A stretch of DNA of 64,000 bases, from the NCBI GenBank assembly GCA_009792885.1, contig WMCF01000006.1, positions 5,469,131 to 5,533,130 of the forward strand, given 5' to 3'. The notes below the pieces were generated by a model. The model did not search any database. It had not been told where the DNA came from and saw only the letters and a program-made list of their open reading frames with translations. The DNA is from Eremophila alpestris peregrina. Lineage: Eukaryota > Chordata > Aves > Passeriformes > Alaudidae. Below are positions 1 through 13,300 of the stretch, one piece after another (the stretch's first letter is position 1; each line of letters starts with the position of its first letter). The translations under genes and the position numbers were made by a program.

Positions 1-631
1 TCAGCTTTTTGAGAAAGACCCAGCTCTCCCACTACTGGGCAAGCGCTGTAATCACTCAGCTGTTATGGCAGAATCTGCGCTTTTCCTGTTCTCTGTAAGG
101 AAGCCGGTGCCAACATTTTCTCCTCCTCCCATGATCGTAGTGCTAAGGGTAAATATTCTGAGAAGGCTTAGGGGACAAATGCCCCCAGGGATGTATGTAG
201 AATTTAAGGGCCTGCCTGCCTAAATCAAGACTGCAGAGCAGAGGATGAGGTGCCTGGATGGCTCCCCAGGCTGGAAGGACAGAGTGTTGAGCTCTCAACA
301 ATACATGCCATCACTGCAGGAACTTGCGGGACAGTCATGAAATGCTGACAGATGGAGATACCTGGGAGTTTAGGTGATTTGTCTTTGGATCACTCTCAGG
401 TACACAAGCAGAATTCCAGCACAAGAAAACTTACAAGCCATGTCTGTAACATTGACTACAACATTCAGCAAAGTGTTTGTTGTAAGGTACCCAAATACAC
501 TTCAGGAGAGTAGACTGAGTGTAGAGGATGTTGATGGGAAGTAGGCTGGAAGCTGGCTGTGCAGTCAGGGTGACTTTGCTAATGCAGTAGAAGAAACACT
601 ATCGGAGCAGCTGTATCTTCAGTCTCTAGGA
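1..631. other. Upstream flank, no gene seen
   Basis: AT-balanced non-coding sequence left of the LTR. No conserved reading frame, splice-bounded exon or clear repeat was recognised. Part of it could be older repeat too decayed to name. Confidence 0.5.
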
Positions 632-1711
632 TGGTGTAGCGGGGTGTCCTTGCCTGGATCCCAGGCACCCACCAAAGCCTCTCTATCACTCCTCTCTGCA
701 ACTGGATAAGGGAGAGAAAATAAAACAAAGGGTTCATGCATAGGGATAAGGACTGGGAGAGATCACTCACCAAATACTGTCACAGGCAAAACAGACTGTA
801 ACGGGGGTTATTAAATGGATTTATTACTAATAAAATCAGAGCAGGATAATGAAAAGTAAAGCAAGATTTTAAAAACACCTTCCCCTCATCCCTCCCTCCT
901 TCCCAGCTCTACCTCCAGCGATGCAATGAGATGGGGAAAGGGGTCATTATGTCTCTGCTTAGGGAGAGGAGTCCTTCTCCCACTCCAGCATGGGGTCCCT
1001 CCCATGGCAGACAGTTCTCCATTAAATGAGAAGCAACCACCCCAGGAGCAACAGTTCTCCACAAACTGCTACAAGGTGGGTGCACTCCTTCAGGGACAAG
1101 CTGCTCCAGCGAGGGATCCCCCATGATGTCACAAGTCCTACCAGGAAATCTGCTCCAGCATGGGCTCCTCTCTCCATGGGTCTGCAGGTCCCTGCCAGGA
1201 GCCTGCTCCACCATGGGCCTTCCATGGATTCACAGCCTTGCCCTCAGGCATCCACCTGCTCCAGTGTGGGGTCCAGCTCCTTCAGGGGCTGCAGGCAGAT
1301 TCCTGCATCCCTGTGGACTTCCATGGGGTGCAGGGGCACAGCTGCCTCACCATGGTCTGCACCAGGGGCTGCAGGGGAATCTCATCTCTGGAGCCTGGAG
1401 CACCTCCTGCTCCTCCTTCTGCACTGACCTTGGGGTCTGCAGGGCTGGTCCTCCCACATATTCTCACCCTGCTCTTCTCTGGTCCCAGTTACAACTGCAC
1501 AATAACTCTTTTTTTTTCTTTTCTTCAGTGAGCTATCATAGAGTTGTAACCTCCGTTTCTGACTGGCCCAGCCTTGGCCAATGGCACATTTGTCTTGCAG
1601 CCTCTTGGGATTGGCTCTGCTGGACACGGAGGAAGCTTCCAGCAGCTTCTCACAGAAAACACCCCTGCAGGCCCCCTCACAACCAACACCTGGCCTTGCA
1701 AACCCAATACA
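632..1711 (-). mobile_element. Solo LTR of an avian endogenous retrovirus, minus strand
   Basis: The whole block matches, from memory, a long (about 1.1 kb) avian LTR family common in passerine genomes. Read on the minus strand it starts TGTATTGGG at 1711, carries a GC-rich stretch with repeated 'ccatg-ggag/gctggagcag' type units (about 960-1270), an AATAAA polyadenylation signal (TTTATT on + at 820-825), and ends near 632 in CA. No internal gag, pol or env sequence flanks it, so it looks like a solo LTR. I see no clean target-site duplication. Open frames inside it are by-products of its GC-rich repeats. Confidence 0.75.
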
Positions 1712-3479
1712 GAGGGGCTGTCTACCTTGGCACTGCTCTGTCCAGTTGGCAGGACAAAGCACAAAGACCATCATAATCAGAGGATGAATGCCCACAAAGC
1801 AGAGATGAGCTTAAATGGTTTGAGAGTCATATTAAAACTTTTCTAATAATTTGGATTATAACTAGCATCTATGGTCATTTCTGAGTGCTCTTAAGTTTAA
1901 AACACTCATTCATATACAGCAGGGATGGCTTAAAACTGAAAATGAACTCAGCCTTTTCTGTGGAGGAAGAATGTAGATGTATTAGCATGGCAGTGGTCTT
2001 TGCCAGACTCTTCTTGGGCTAATGATTCAAAGCCCTTGGCTGTTTCCAGGGAGAAGGAAAATAGGGATGTTTTCTACAAAAACACATTCCTTGCTCTGTA
2101 CCCAGATATGATGTAGGATCCAATGTGGACGAGCATGAGTCATGTGCTCCACATGCCTTATGGCACTTTCTAAGTAGGCAGTGAAGTGCTGGCTCATGAG
2201 TCATCAGCTTCAAGTGAGTGGGCAGTCAAATCCTGCATAAGCTGATTTTTCAGAAACATTTCTAATGGGCAAATATAGCATGGGCAAATTATTTTGGTTC
2301 TGTTTGTGTCTCCTCAGCTTCAGTTTTGGCCAAGGCCCCATGTCATTAAGCCTGACACATCCTACAAGTTTTATTTTGTGCTATTCCAGCTGTGACATGC
2401 TTGTCCAGAGAAGATTCATCACCTGCTTTTCTATAAGCAGTTTCCATTTTCCTTAGCATTACAACAGAAGCAAGGAAGTGAATGGAAATAGCAAACAAGA
2501 TAAATAAACCGTACTATTTCTTCTGCAGTTAGGGCTGCTTTGGCATCAGACTATGGTTCTGTTGAGTCTTAAATTCAAAACATATATTTTCCCTTCCACT
2601 AGTCTCCTTTTAGTGTCATTAGATGATATAAAATGGATTTAATCCTGCTATTTCAAAACTGCACGTGAAACTTCATACAGCCACAGAAATCCTGCCTGTC
2701 TTGTTGAGACAGAGCTCCTGCTTCAGCAAAGATACCCTCAACTGAGTTTCAAAGGTGCCATGCCCTGCTTGTACTCTTTATTCCCAGGACCACACATAGG
2801 TCAGGCATTCCCTCCACCTTTATACAAACTGCAGAAAGACCCCTTCCATTCTTCTCTGGACCCTTGGTGTGTAGCTCATGAGGAGCTCAAAAAATGGCAA
2901 CTTTCCAGATAATAAGCAAAAGACAGCCAGCACAAACTGGACTGGAAGAGACTACTCAACACCGCTCCTTGGACCTGGCATCTGCCAGAAAACCAGCCTT
3001 GCTCTGCTGCCAGCTGCCACCACTGCCGCTATCTCAAAGAGCAAGGTGTGCACCACAATGCCTGGTGGAACTGTTCCGCTGACTCACAAGGCTGTCCTGT
3101 TTAAAAGCTGCTATCAACAAGCGTTTCTTTAAAAAAAGCTTTTTCTTAATATAAAAATCAGTATCCGGTGCAACTTCCCCTCAACTCCCACCCTCCCCAA
3201 ACCCACACTAAACATGAAGACCACCAATAAAAGCAGGCTGCCGACAAAGCGCAGCAACCCAGACTGTGGACACTGGATGTGGAATTGCCCACAGCCCCAT
3301 TTTCTTGGCTGCACACCCGCCGTGCCAGCACACGGGAGGCGGCCTCTTCCAGGGACACCTGATGGAGCAGGATCAGACTTCAAACAAATAACACAGCCTG
3401 TCCCTTCCCGACTTTCGAGGGCCTCACGTACTACCCGAACAGTAGTTTATTGGACAGCCTCTTTGTTTCACCCGAACTG
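1712..3479. other. Upstream flank between LTR and CpG island
   Basis: Non-coding sequence leading to the NOX4 promoter. No exon, RNA gene or clear repeat was recognised. Distal promoter elements may lie here but none can be named from sequence alone. Confidence 0.5.
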
Positions 3480-4330
3480 CAGAGCAGTTGCATGCACGGC
3501 TGCTCCCCCGCTCCCTCCCGCTTTCTGGATCACATTTCAGCCCGGCCGGGGATAGGGGGGCGTCGGGCAAGTGGGATCCCCACGGACGGGATTCTCCGCG
3601 GGGAAACGCTCTTCCCCAAGGCGAGGGATGCGAGGAAGGGGCCGCACCGCAGCGCGGCAGGGCATGGCAGGGCATGGCACGCTGCCCTCGGGGATGTCCC
3701 CCCGAGCCCCGCTCTGCCCCGGGCGGCAGCGCTGCGGCTCCCGGGGCGCTCGGCGGCGGACAAAGGGCAGCGCCGGCGGGACGGAGCCGGGGGCCGGCGG
3801 CGCGGCGGGGCCGGAGCGCTACGCCCCTGCGGCCGGAAGACAGGGCGGGGGGTGAGGGGTGGGGAGAGGGGAGGGCGGCTCGGCCCGGCTGAAAAGGAGG
3901 GCTCGCCCGGCGGCCCCCACCCTCGGTCCTGCCCCGCGGGCGTCCCGCACCATGGCGCTGTCCTGCAGGAGCTGGCTGGCCAACGAGGGGAGCAAGCACC
4001 TCTTCCTGGTAGGGGCGGCCCCGGGGGGGTCCCCTCGGCGGGGCTGACCCGCGGGGGAGGCTCAGCAGGGGCCGGTGGGTGCCGGCAGGGGCCGGGGCGC
4101 CTCGTCCCGGCGCGGTGCGGGGATCTCGGCGTGCGGGGCAGGGGCCCAGGACTGCGGCGCAGTGCTCCCGGCGTGCGGGGCAGCACGGTGCCTTGGCTCG
4201 GACGGGTGGGCGGGATGCGCTCCGTGCGCGTCCCTGTGCGCGGCTGGCAGGGACGGATGGGTGCCACAGCCCGGGACAGTGCCCGCGTCCGTGCCCTGCC
4301 GGGCTCGCACTCGCTGTGCCTGGGCTTGCT
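3480..4330 (+). promoter_or_regulatory. NOX4: CpG island with NOX4 promoter and first exon
   Basis: GC content and CpG density rise sharply here against the AT-rich flanks, and the block is centred on the first coding exon. A GC-box-like GGGCGGGG stands at 3843-3850, about 100 bases before the start codon. An inverted CCAAT (ATTGG) lies near 3450. No TATA box is evident, which fits a TATA-less CpG-island promoter. The transcription start cannot be placed from sequence alone; the 5' leader should lie within about 3500-3951. Confidence 0.8.
3952..4008 (+). CDS. NOX4: NOX4 coding exon 1 (residues 1-19)
   Basis: The exon opens with ATG in a good Kozak context (CGCACCATGG) and ends before donor GTAGGG at 4009, phase 0. 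It is the first in-frame ATG after an in-frame TGA at 3853-3855, which decides the start. It encodes the cytosolic N-terminus leading into the first membrane helix. Position 5 is cysteine where I remember tryptophan in mammals. Confidence 0.95.
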
Positions 4331-7300
4331 CTTTGTCTGGCTCTCTTTGGGAAAGTTTTGGGGGAGAAGATGCAGCCTCTTGGAGGGCAAGTTCTTTCTT
4401 CCTTTGTCTCTTTGTTGTTGTTTTTTTATTCTTTGAGTCTCTTAAGTGCAACATCCAGCTAAAGATTTGGGATAGCCTCTTGTATGGGGGTGCTTTGCCA
4501 GCTCTCGGTTGTCGTAGGACACAAAAAAATTTGTGAAGTTCAGTGAAAGTGAAAATTTCCCACATAGGGGCACTTCCTTTTAATACTTAAAAGCATACTA
4601 TGTGCATGAAGTTTGCTCTCCCGTTCCCTTTACATATGTTTATGAAACTACAGACCTTTGAGTTTATGAATGAAATGAACACTGAGAAGTTTGTTCATGT
4701 AACTTTCATTTACAATCTCTTGTTTCTGTTTCATTTCAGTTTTTCTGGCTGTCCCTCAATGTCTGGTTCTTCGGGAAAACCTTCCTGCTTTATAATCAAG
4801 GGCTACAGTATTATTATTTGCATCAGATGCTAGGGGTGAGTGACCTGGACATAACTTTTTGCCCTGGAAATTGGGATGCTCGAGGATGGGATAAGGGGCA
4901 GAATGCATTTGCTAACCAAAGATGACACAAACTGCCTGGTAACTTTTCAAAGTGGGGAAAGATCAAGAAATTACTAGGATACTTCTGACAGTCATTAGGA
5001 GTAGAAAGTGAACACTTTTGAGAAGAAAAAGAGCCAGTCAAGTGTGGGACAGCTATTCTTTTCCCTCCTCTCTCCCCTCCTGGTGTTCCCAGCAGCAGAC
5101 AGGCTCACAGGAACACAGACATGCTCAACAAATGACCGGAGCTCCACTTTCCATCATCAACACATTAAGCAAGCTATGGACTCATGTTGGCAAATTCTTT
5201 CCAATCCAGTTATTGTAATATACATGCTCACTGAGGGACGTTTTTTAATAAGTGTTTGTTCTTTCCAGTCTTTGCCATTCTCATGGATACTCTCTTCTGT
5301 GTAAACTCATTGTAATGCATATAAATTTAGTCTTGTTTTCTAATTGTAAGTTCTTTGATTCTGGATAGTTTAATGAAGATTCATGTATTTTGATTTAGCA
5401 AGGGCAACACCCACCACCAACAGATGAACCCCAAAAGATATGTTGGAGGCATGAGATACCAGCCTGCCTTGGAAAGTTACCCATTGTAGTCCCTTGAAAA
5501 GAACTTTCATCTAAAGAGGCGTAGAGAGATAACATCTTTCGTGGGAAAATGCCCATGAATTTCTCAGAATTTGACAATCCCGGAAAAAGTGGCTGCATAA
5601 CATGATGCTTTTTAAGGCTATGTCATACTCAGGAATGGATTTCAATAGCAAGTTGACATGGAATTAAACACAGATGATGCACATCCTAATCTGCTGTAGA
5701 GCCTCTGGGGTTTATTTTTGGTAAATCTGGAGTATATAGTTTCATGTGGCTGATATTGTCATAACTAGCCTGTGCCATGAGGTTTTGTGATCTTGCTTGA
5801 AAATAAGTTTAGTTGATACAACTTTCTCCTTTTTTTTTTCTTACTTCTTATAGCTGATTCAGATGTGTTCAAGAATGAATCTTAGCAAAGGTAGTGCAAA
5901 AAAGAAGGGAATGATAATAATTAAATCCTTTATGGTGGTGACTTTCTTGACAGGGAAAGAACGAAAGTGTGTTTAATTTTACCTTAATTTCTAATGACTT
6001 TGCAGCCCAGTGTATCCATTTGAAAACTACGTTTATTCCTGGTGGAGCAAATTGTTTGTAAAGTGAATGTTCTTGGGTAACATATTGGACCAGATTTTCA
6101 GCTGGTATCAATCAGCAAGTTTCTCTCAATTCAGATGACTTGTCTGCCTCATACCAGCTCATCATCTGGTTGGGATTTTTTTTTTTTTTTTGTTTTTGTT
6201 TTTATACTTCAAAATGGAAGATACTTAAAAAGTAACTTAATGTGTGTTCAGAATCTGTGAGATGACTCAGCCCACAAATTCCTTGTCTTGGTCAGAAGAT
6301 CAGGAGTAGGAGGTCATGCTTTTAAGTTTATTTAATTGTGTCTGCCACTGTGGGAAAAAGTACCACAGAATTGAGGGACTTCTAAAATAAGGTTAAAAAT
6401 GAAGAGCTAAGTCTAAAAGATACTTCTGGTCAAAGTTATAAAACGAATTTTAACATTTTGAAAATACTAAAGACTGTAAAATATACTTGCAATTCACTTC
6501 TTACAGTTCATCTAAATATCTTCAGTAGATCCCAAAGTTAGCTTTCTCCCTTCTCTTCATTGTATCTGTGTATGAGTATTATTCATAGAATTTATTTTGC
6601 AAGGGTTGGGAAAACTGAATCCAGTTTGGTTTCTTCAGGAGATGGCATAAGCAATACTACAGTTGCAGTTGCCTTCCACAGGGATTTTTGCCCTTTTTCT
6701 TTTTCTCTGTTGGTTTGTGTAGCCACTGACTCATGGCCCATCTGCATAACCAGTCTCCTGAGTGGTTTGCAGAGCCTCTGCACCATTTCTTGGTGTCTGA
6801 AGATTTTGAGATTTAGATGAAATTCTTCGTTTATAATTCAACAGTTGATTTTTTTGTCATTATAAATCTTTAACAAATACTTCCATGATAGCTAATTTTT
6901 TTTTTGAGAGCTAACAAAGTTGTCAGAAAGGAGTGGCAATTTTTGAATTAAAAAAAGTTTCTGTTTTTCTCAGTGAGGTCTCCTAAGGAGTTGGCATTTT
7001 TTCTTTCTTAGTATGCTACAATAGGCCATAATTGCTTTAAGACTTTTGCACTTACAGGATGGAAAGGTTTACCTCGGGTAACTTTGTTGTTTACCAAGTA
7101 ACATAATTGAGAACAAGAAGACTTGTAGGAAATCAGAGTGTGATTTGAAATGAGACCTTGGACTGTATATTCTGAGTATATTCAGCTGTGCCATGTTTTT
7201 CATGCCATCTCTTTTCTTTCTGATGTGAAGGAGGAGAAAGAATAGGGTTGGTCTTTTGTTCAGTGGTCACTGATTTACTTCCCTTCTGCTGTCTACAGAA

Positions 7301-10300
7301 GAGCGAGGTTCAGATTTATTTTTTTCCAACTGCATTCTCTGTGATGTTGAACAAGATACTTTAGGACAGGACTTAAAAATTGTTTAGGTACCTAACTATC
7401 ACTCAGTCGTTCAATGACAATCATCCTAATTCTACACCTGTAAGAAGGCACTAAGAGTATGATGCTGTCCTTGAAGTGCAAAGAGAACAAATAAGTAGAA
7501 GGCATTAATGTGGAAGGAGGGGTTTGATCAACCTTTTTTGTACCAGGCAACTTAGTGTTGTGTCAAATATCTCTGCTTTGCTCAGTTTGACTTCTGTTGA
7601 TGAGACCATGAACTCTTCACTGTGCAATCTCTGTCCCTGGGAGTTTTCAAAACCTAACTGAGCAAAAAATCCTGAGCAAGCTTAATCTGAGTTTGATGTT
7701 GAACATGCTTAGAACAGGGGGGTTTGAGCAGAGACATCCTGAGGTCCCTTCCAACCAGAATATTCTGTGGTTACATAATGTTTGCAGGGCAAACCTATGA
7801 CAGTTCACCAGAACCTAGTGGATGTAAATCCTTTTCCAGTACTTTTGGTTTGATGAACATCCCTTTGGATACTGAATTGCTTGTAACACTGCAGGTCATA
7901 GTCTCCCTATATGAATGTATTCACTGACACTGGTTCAAAAACACAATTAAGATAAAGAATCTCTTTTTTTTATGGTTTGATAGATGTTAACTTGTGGTCC
8001 TACATTGCTTAAGAGAAGCCTGTGAAGAAATCCCCAACAGACATGAATTTCTTATAAAAGAGTTTGGCAAAGAGGAATGGAATATTCTCATCTTTGTGAT
8101 CATTATAGGTACTATAATGTGTAGTAAGCATGAGTTACAGAAAGGGAAAGTCTTAAATTACCTGAGTCCAAAATCTTTGTTGTTGGAGATTTTGGTCTCC
8201 TCAGTCAGTGAAATTGTCCAGATTGATTTCTTCACAGACTTTAGGCTTTCTCTTTTCAATCTAGCTTGGCTAGACTGTCCAACAAGTTGGATTGGGCCTG
8301 GTCAAAAAAAAATCAGTTATAAATGTGGTACTGGCCTTATAGAACTCAAGTCTTGCTTTAACAGCATTGAATGAAATGCTTGTTTCTTGTTGCTTGAGTT
8401 CCCTGTGAGCAGAAAGAGCTTTGAGCTCGTTTTGTCATGGCATGAAGGGTCTCTCTCTTTCCCCATTCCCTCTCTTGTCCCTGCTCAAATAGCTGTAATG
8501 TAGTCAAATGTTAATGCAAGAGATAAGCTTCTGTGTTTCAGACCAAAGTGAAGAAAATGCATTGTCAGACGGATCTCTTTGGGAAAAGAATAAATAACTG
8601 AAAATGGGGCTGAAAAGGAAAAGTGCTGCCTCGCTTTTTATCTGTAGAGTTGCTGCCTTCTTACTGTGCAGTATTGTGCATAGCATTTGTCACCTTTATT
8701 CACTGCTTGGAATATGTTCCAGATGTTCCAGTAACTTTCATGTCTCTCCTTTCTAGTTTAGCATAACAACAGAGATTTTACTGATTGAGACCAAATTCCA
8801 CTTTCATTGATCGTTGCTCAACCACTCTGCAACCTCCTTACCCCCCACATCTTAGCATTGGAGGGAGTTGAGTATCTTGATCCTTTGCTTGGAGATTATC
8901 AGAAAAGTTGGAAGCTATTACTGCACTCAAGATTAAGTTAGTTGCTTTCTTTGATTTGAATGACTGATTTAAGCAGGAGGAGTACGTCCTACACAAAGGC
9001 ACTGTATATAAAATGGGAACATGACCTAAACGTTTAGACAAGAAAAGATGGAAAACCTTCAAAGAATGCCTGTGTGATGAGTTACATGTGAACAGAGAGA
9101 ATACTGATTCTCAGCAGTGCAGGGAAGATACCCCATACATACTAAAAAATATTGCACCACTTAAAATAATTTTTAAAGGGTTGCAGTACATGAGATTAAG
9201 ATTTACTGAGTCCTTCTTTGAAACCTTCCTTCTTCAGGAGCAAAACTAAGTCAAACTTTTGTCAAACTTTTCACATGTTCTGGTAGATTTCCCCTGCCTT
9301 CATGTTTTCCTTCTTTTCAGCTGCTTGGTGTTTTTGTTGCGAGATCTCCGGCCAGATTTGACAGGCCTAAGGGGAATTATTGCTGTGCATACAGTTCAGT
9401 TCTCTCCTTCATCTTAGATTATCAGTGCTCTGTTACTCAAGAGAAGGAGCACTCTTTGAAAGAAAGGAAGCTGGGTCAAAAGGAGATGTGTTGTGTAGCA
9501 CAGTTTGTTCCACCTAGGAAAATAACTATCTTTAGCTGCTGCAGTAGTGATCTGGGGAGGTGGTCTGTGACCTGTGTCTACAGAGCAGTGTGGGGCAGGG
9601 TTTGACTTGAGAGTATTGCCAGAACCCTTCAAGGTACATTGGGGTACACTGTAAGGTACTTCAGCCCTCAATCTAATACTGAAATCATTTGCCTAACAGA
9701 AAAAACTCATTTTCTCATTTTCATTCTTGCTGACAGCAAGATACGAGAACTGACTCTTCACTCCTCTGTCCTACTTTGTATGTTGTATGAACACAGCCTG
9801 GAGTCCATCTGGAATTCTGTGGGACTGTGCATCAGACAGGGATAACTGGAGAATTTACATTCTGGAGCTCTTTTCTGCTGCTTTGGAGAAGGTGCTGATT
9901 CCCTTACACTTGTCTGGAAGAAGAATCTAGCCTAGTTTTTAAGATTTGAGTTTGTGGATGGTCCAGTTCCCTACTATTTTTGCCACAGATTTAGTCTGTA
10001 AATTCGAGTAATCCTTTAGTTTTTCTATGCTTCTTTTACCCTCGATGAAATCAGATACCCAGTGTGTGTTGTACCAGGTAGGCAGATTACAGAAGGAGGT
10101 GGTCAAATCAGCAAAGCTGAAAGTGTCCAGCAGAGATTTTTGTGTGTGGGTTTTTGTTTTGTTTCGGTTTTTTTTTTTTTTTTCTTTTATCCTGCAGAAA
10201 TTTCACATGCTAGTGATAACAATTTTTCTTTTTAAGACAATAAAATCTTTAGGAAGAAAATAGGATTATATTTCTCTCATTTCTTAACTACATAATAAGG

Positions 10301-13300
10301 ATATATATTCCCTTCTAGACCCAGTGAGTTGCCTTGGAGCAAAAATCATCCTTTATTCTACTGTTGTTTAAAAATCCAACAATGTACTGTGCTAATTTGT
10401 TACTATGCCTCCCAGGCAATGAGAAGGAAGTTAAGGAAGAGATCTCTTGGAAACCATGGAAAGAATTAGTTTTATGTTAATGTTTCTAGTTGTTGGATAT
10501 ATATTAAGAGCAAACTTAAACTCTTTTTCTTCTTGCGTGAATTTTGATTCTAAGAATTTCTAAATGTATTTACCATTGTTTGCAAATCAGTCATGGGCTT
10601 GTTGCAGGAAATATTGCTGAATTTTATTTCTTCAGATTAAAATGTTACATGAACCATTGGTAACAATATTTTAATGTTTGAATCATACTTCATTGGAAGT
10701 GCAGTATATGTTTAAGTAGTTGTTTGCTGGTCTTTTTTCTTTTTACTTTTTTCCTTTTATGTACAGGTGTTTTAATTATAGTGTAAGGACATTCCTCCAT
10801 AGTAATTGCATTATGAATGAATATTTGCTATGTGTTAAATAATGGTGGAAGACAAAGGAAGATTAAAAGGATAGCCTTTTCTACACATCATTGATGATTC
10901 ATATTTGTTAAATTGTTTGACATTTTACTTAGAATCACAGAATATGTTGAGCTGGAAGGGACCCATCAGTCCCGGTCCTGAGCAGGACATCCCAAGAATC
11001 ACACCATAGGACTGAGAGTGTTGTGCAAACACTTCTTGAACTCTGACAGGATTTATTTCATTTATTTAACTCTATACAGTGTAGAATTGACTCTCTTCTA
11101 TTGTTTTGTTAAAGCTTTGCAAGAAAAATTGTTGTGCTTGGTAAAGGAAGTCTTGGATAACTGATGTCATGCCTAGTTTATGTTGAAACTCAAAGACAAC
11201 ATAAATTCTTGAGAAACTAACAACAGAAGTTAGCAAAATTTTCAAACTGCTCGTTAAGGTATTGCAACTTTTTCAGATTTTGTATGTTAGTCAATAGCTA
11301 CAAAAATGACAGTTTACTTTTGTAGTTTGCATAACATTATTTCTGCATAATTCTTGAGTTTTTCAAGTCATGCCCGTTCAATCACTGCAATACTGTAGCA
11401 CATCTGTAAGCCCCAATAAAAATTCTTACATGTTTTGATGACCATGTTTCTGTAGTTATTGCTTCAAAGAGGTGTATAGCTCCCTTTTAGCTTCTCTTCA
11501 GAGGATTTAATGAAAATAGAGACAGTGTTGTGTATGCAAACATTAGTGCATTATAGAGACATTTTTCATTAAGTCCAGTCTGTTCAAGGTCATTTCCAGT
11601 GGGGAGGGTCCAGAGTGGGGAATGGCCTAAGGTCTGAAGAACATGGCTTATGAGGAAGGAGTAGCAAGAAAAATTTCTCATTGTACAAGTGATCAGAGAG
11701 TGAGGTAACAGATGAAATAGAAGCAAGGGAGGTTTTATGTAAGGAAAAAGAGGACTAACAGTACATCAGAAGAAATAGTAGAGGACATCTGGAGAGTGGG
11801 AAAGAACTAAGTGACATGGCTCATTTTAGTCTTATTTTCTATCATTCAGTAGGTTGGAGATGATCTGTTCCTGGGATTTTTTACTGGAGATCCCACATTT
11901 ACATGGTAGAGAACAAGGGTTATTTTGTGGGGTAATTGCTCCTACTTCTCCCAGGCAGCTTTTGAGAGAGGGTGCCTTAGTGACTGCTCTGTTCTGTGGA
12001 AGCTGGTAGGTCTGGTGAGGAGGTCCCTAGCACTCAGGCCTAACTAGATCATGTAAAGTAGCTGGAAGAGGAGAAGGATTTAGGTGCAGAGTATGGTTCC
12101 TCAGGTGGATTGAACATCTTTACCTTCTGTTTGCTTGTGCCCAGGTGTGCTGCAGAGCAAGTGAGGTGCATGGATGTTGTTAACTGTGAGAGCAGGCAGT
12201 TGTTTTATGCTACTGGTATTTAGAAACCCTTTCATACTGTTGTGCTTGAGATCCCCTAAGATATTCTGAAGTGCAGTTATTCTGTTTGGTTTTACTAGCT
12301 TATATATTCATCCATTTCTGTGACACAAACATAGGTCTGTACATTTTGTTTCTTCTTGATAACAAAGATAAGAATATGATAGATGTTTCACAGATTAATA
12401 TTTTTGTCTGAGAAAGTAAAACATGCTCAATTTTTTACATTGCATTTCATCAAAAGGTGATACATCTTAAGGAATTTTTGTTAGATAATTTGTACCTGTT
12501 CAACTCATTCACGTGCTCCTACAGTAATTGAGTTATCTTTAATATTAAAATATTTTTTGCTAATTTATTCAGGAGTTAAAATACTTAGGGTTTTGAGAAC
12601 ACTGTAAGAAATATCATTCCAGAAGTCTGTTGACAGTGTAAAAGCATCTTTTATATAAGCTAGTAAAATGGTAATTTCACCTAATAACTAGGAGAACAAT
12701 GGCATTTTGCTAACCTTTTAATATCATAAATGAATGAGATAATATAAGATTAAAAATACAGGTTTATGACATGAATGTGTGCTTTGTTCATTTATTTGAC
12801 AAGTGTTTTTGTTCTAATTATGTAAGTTCCAAATATATCAGTGAAAGCATTAGTGAAATTAGATTTCATTACAGTTCCCAGCTATTGAGTAGTTAAACTG
12901 AAGAAAACCTGCTTTCTTTATGTCCAGATATGGCACTGCATAATGTGACTGGATGAGGAGTTTGTGACAATTCCATAACAGTCCTTGAAACACTATGACC
13001 ATTTCAGTTTAACTGAATCAATATTTTTTTAGATCTTTTTATGGCTTAACAGAAAATCATTACCGAGTGGCTGTCTAGTGTCATCATAGTATTTATTGCT
13101 CTTTTGTATTTAGTTATGTCTGTTGAAGCTTTCAGGTGATTTCTCAGTGGGCACATACTGTCGTCTCAGATGTTTTGTTCCTGTGACTTCAGGGGCTGAT
13201 GAGGATATTAGCTCTTCCAGTAGAAAGTTGTCCTTTGTTGTTGACAAAATTAATTTTTAATAACTTCTTGATGCAAAGATGAGAGCTGTTTCCTTCCCTG

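Noticed and set aside
909..1795. Several open frames of 60-217 codons on both strands
   Set aside because: They fall almost entirely inside the minus-strand LTR, whose GC-rich repeated units keep frames open by chance.
3450..4436. Long open frames on both strands across the CpG island (for example 3450-4436 on + and 3530-4390 on -)
   Set aside because: Stop codons are rare in such GC-rich DNA. The translations are low-complexity Arg/Gly/Pro/Ala, run through the exon 1 donor and match no family.
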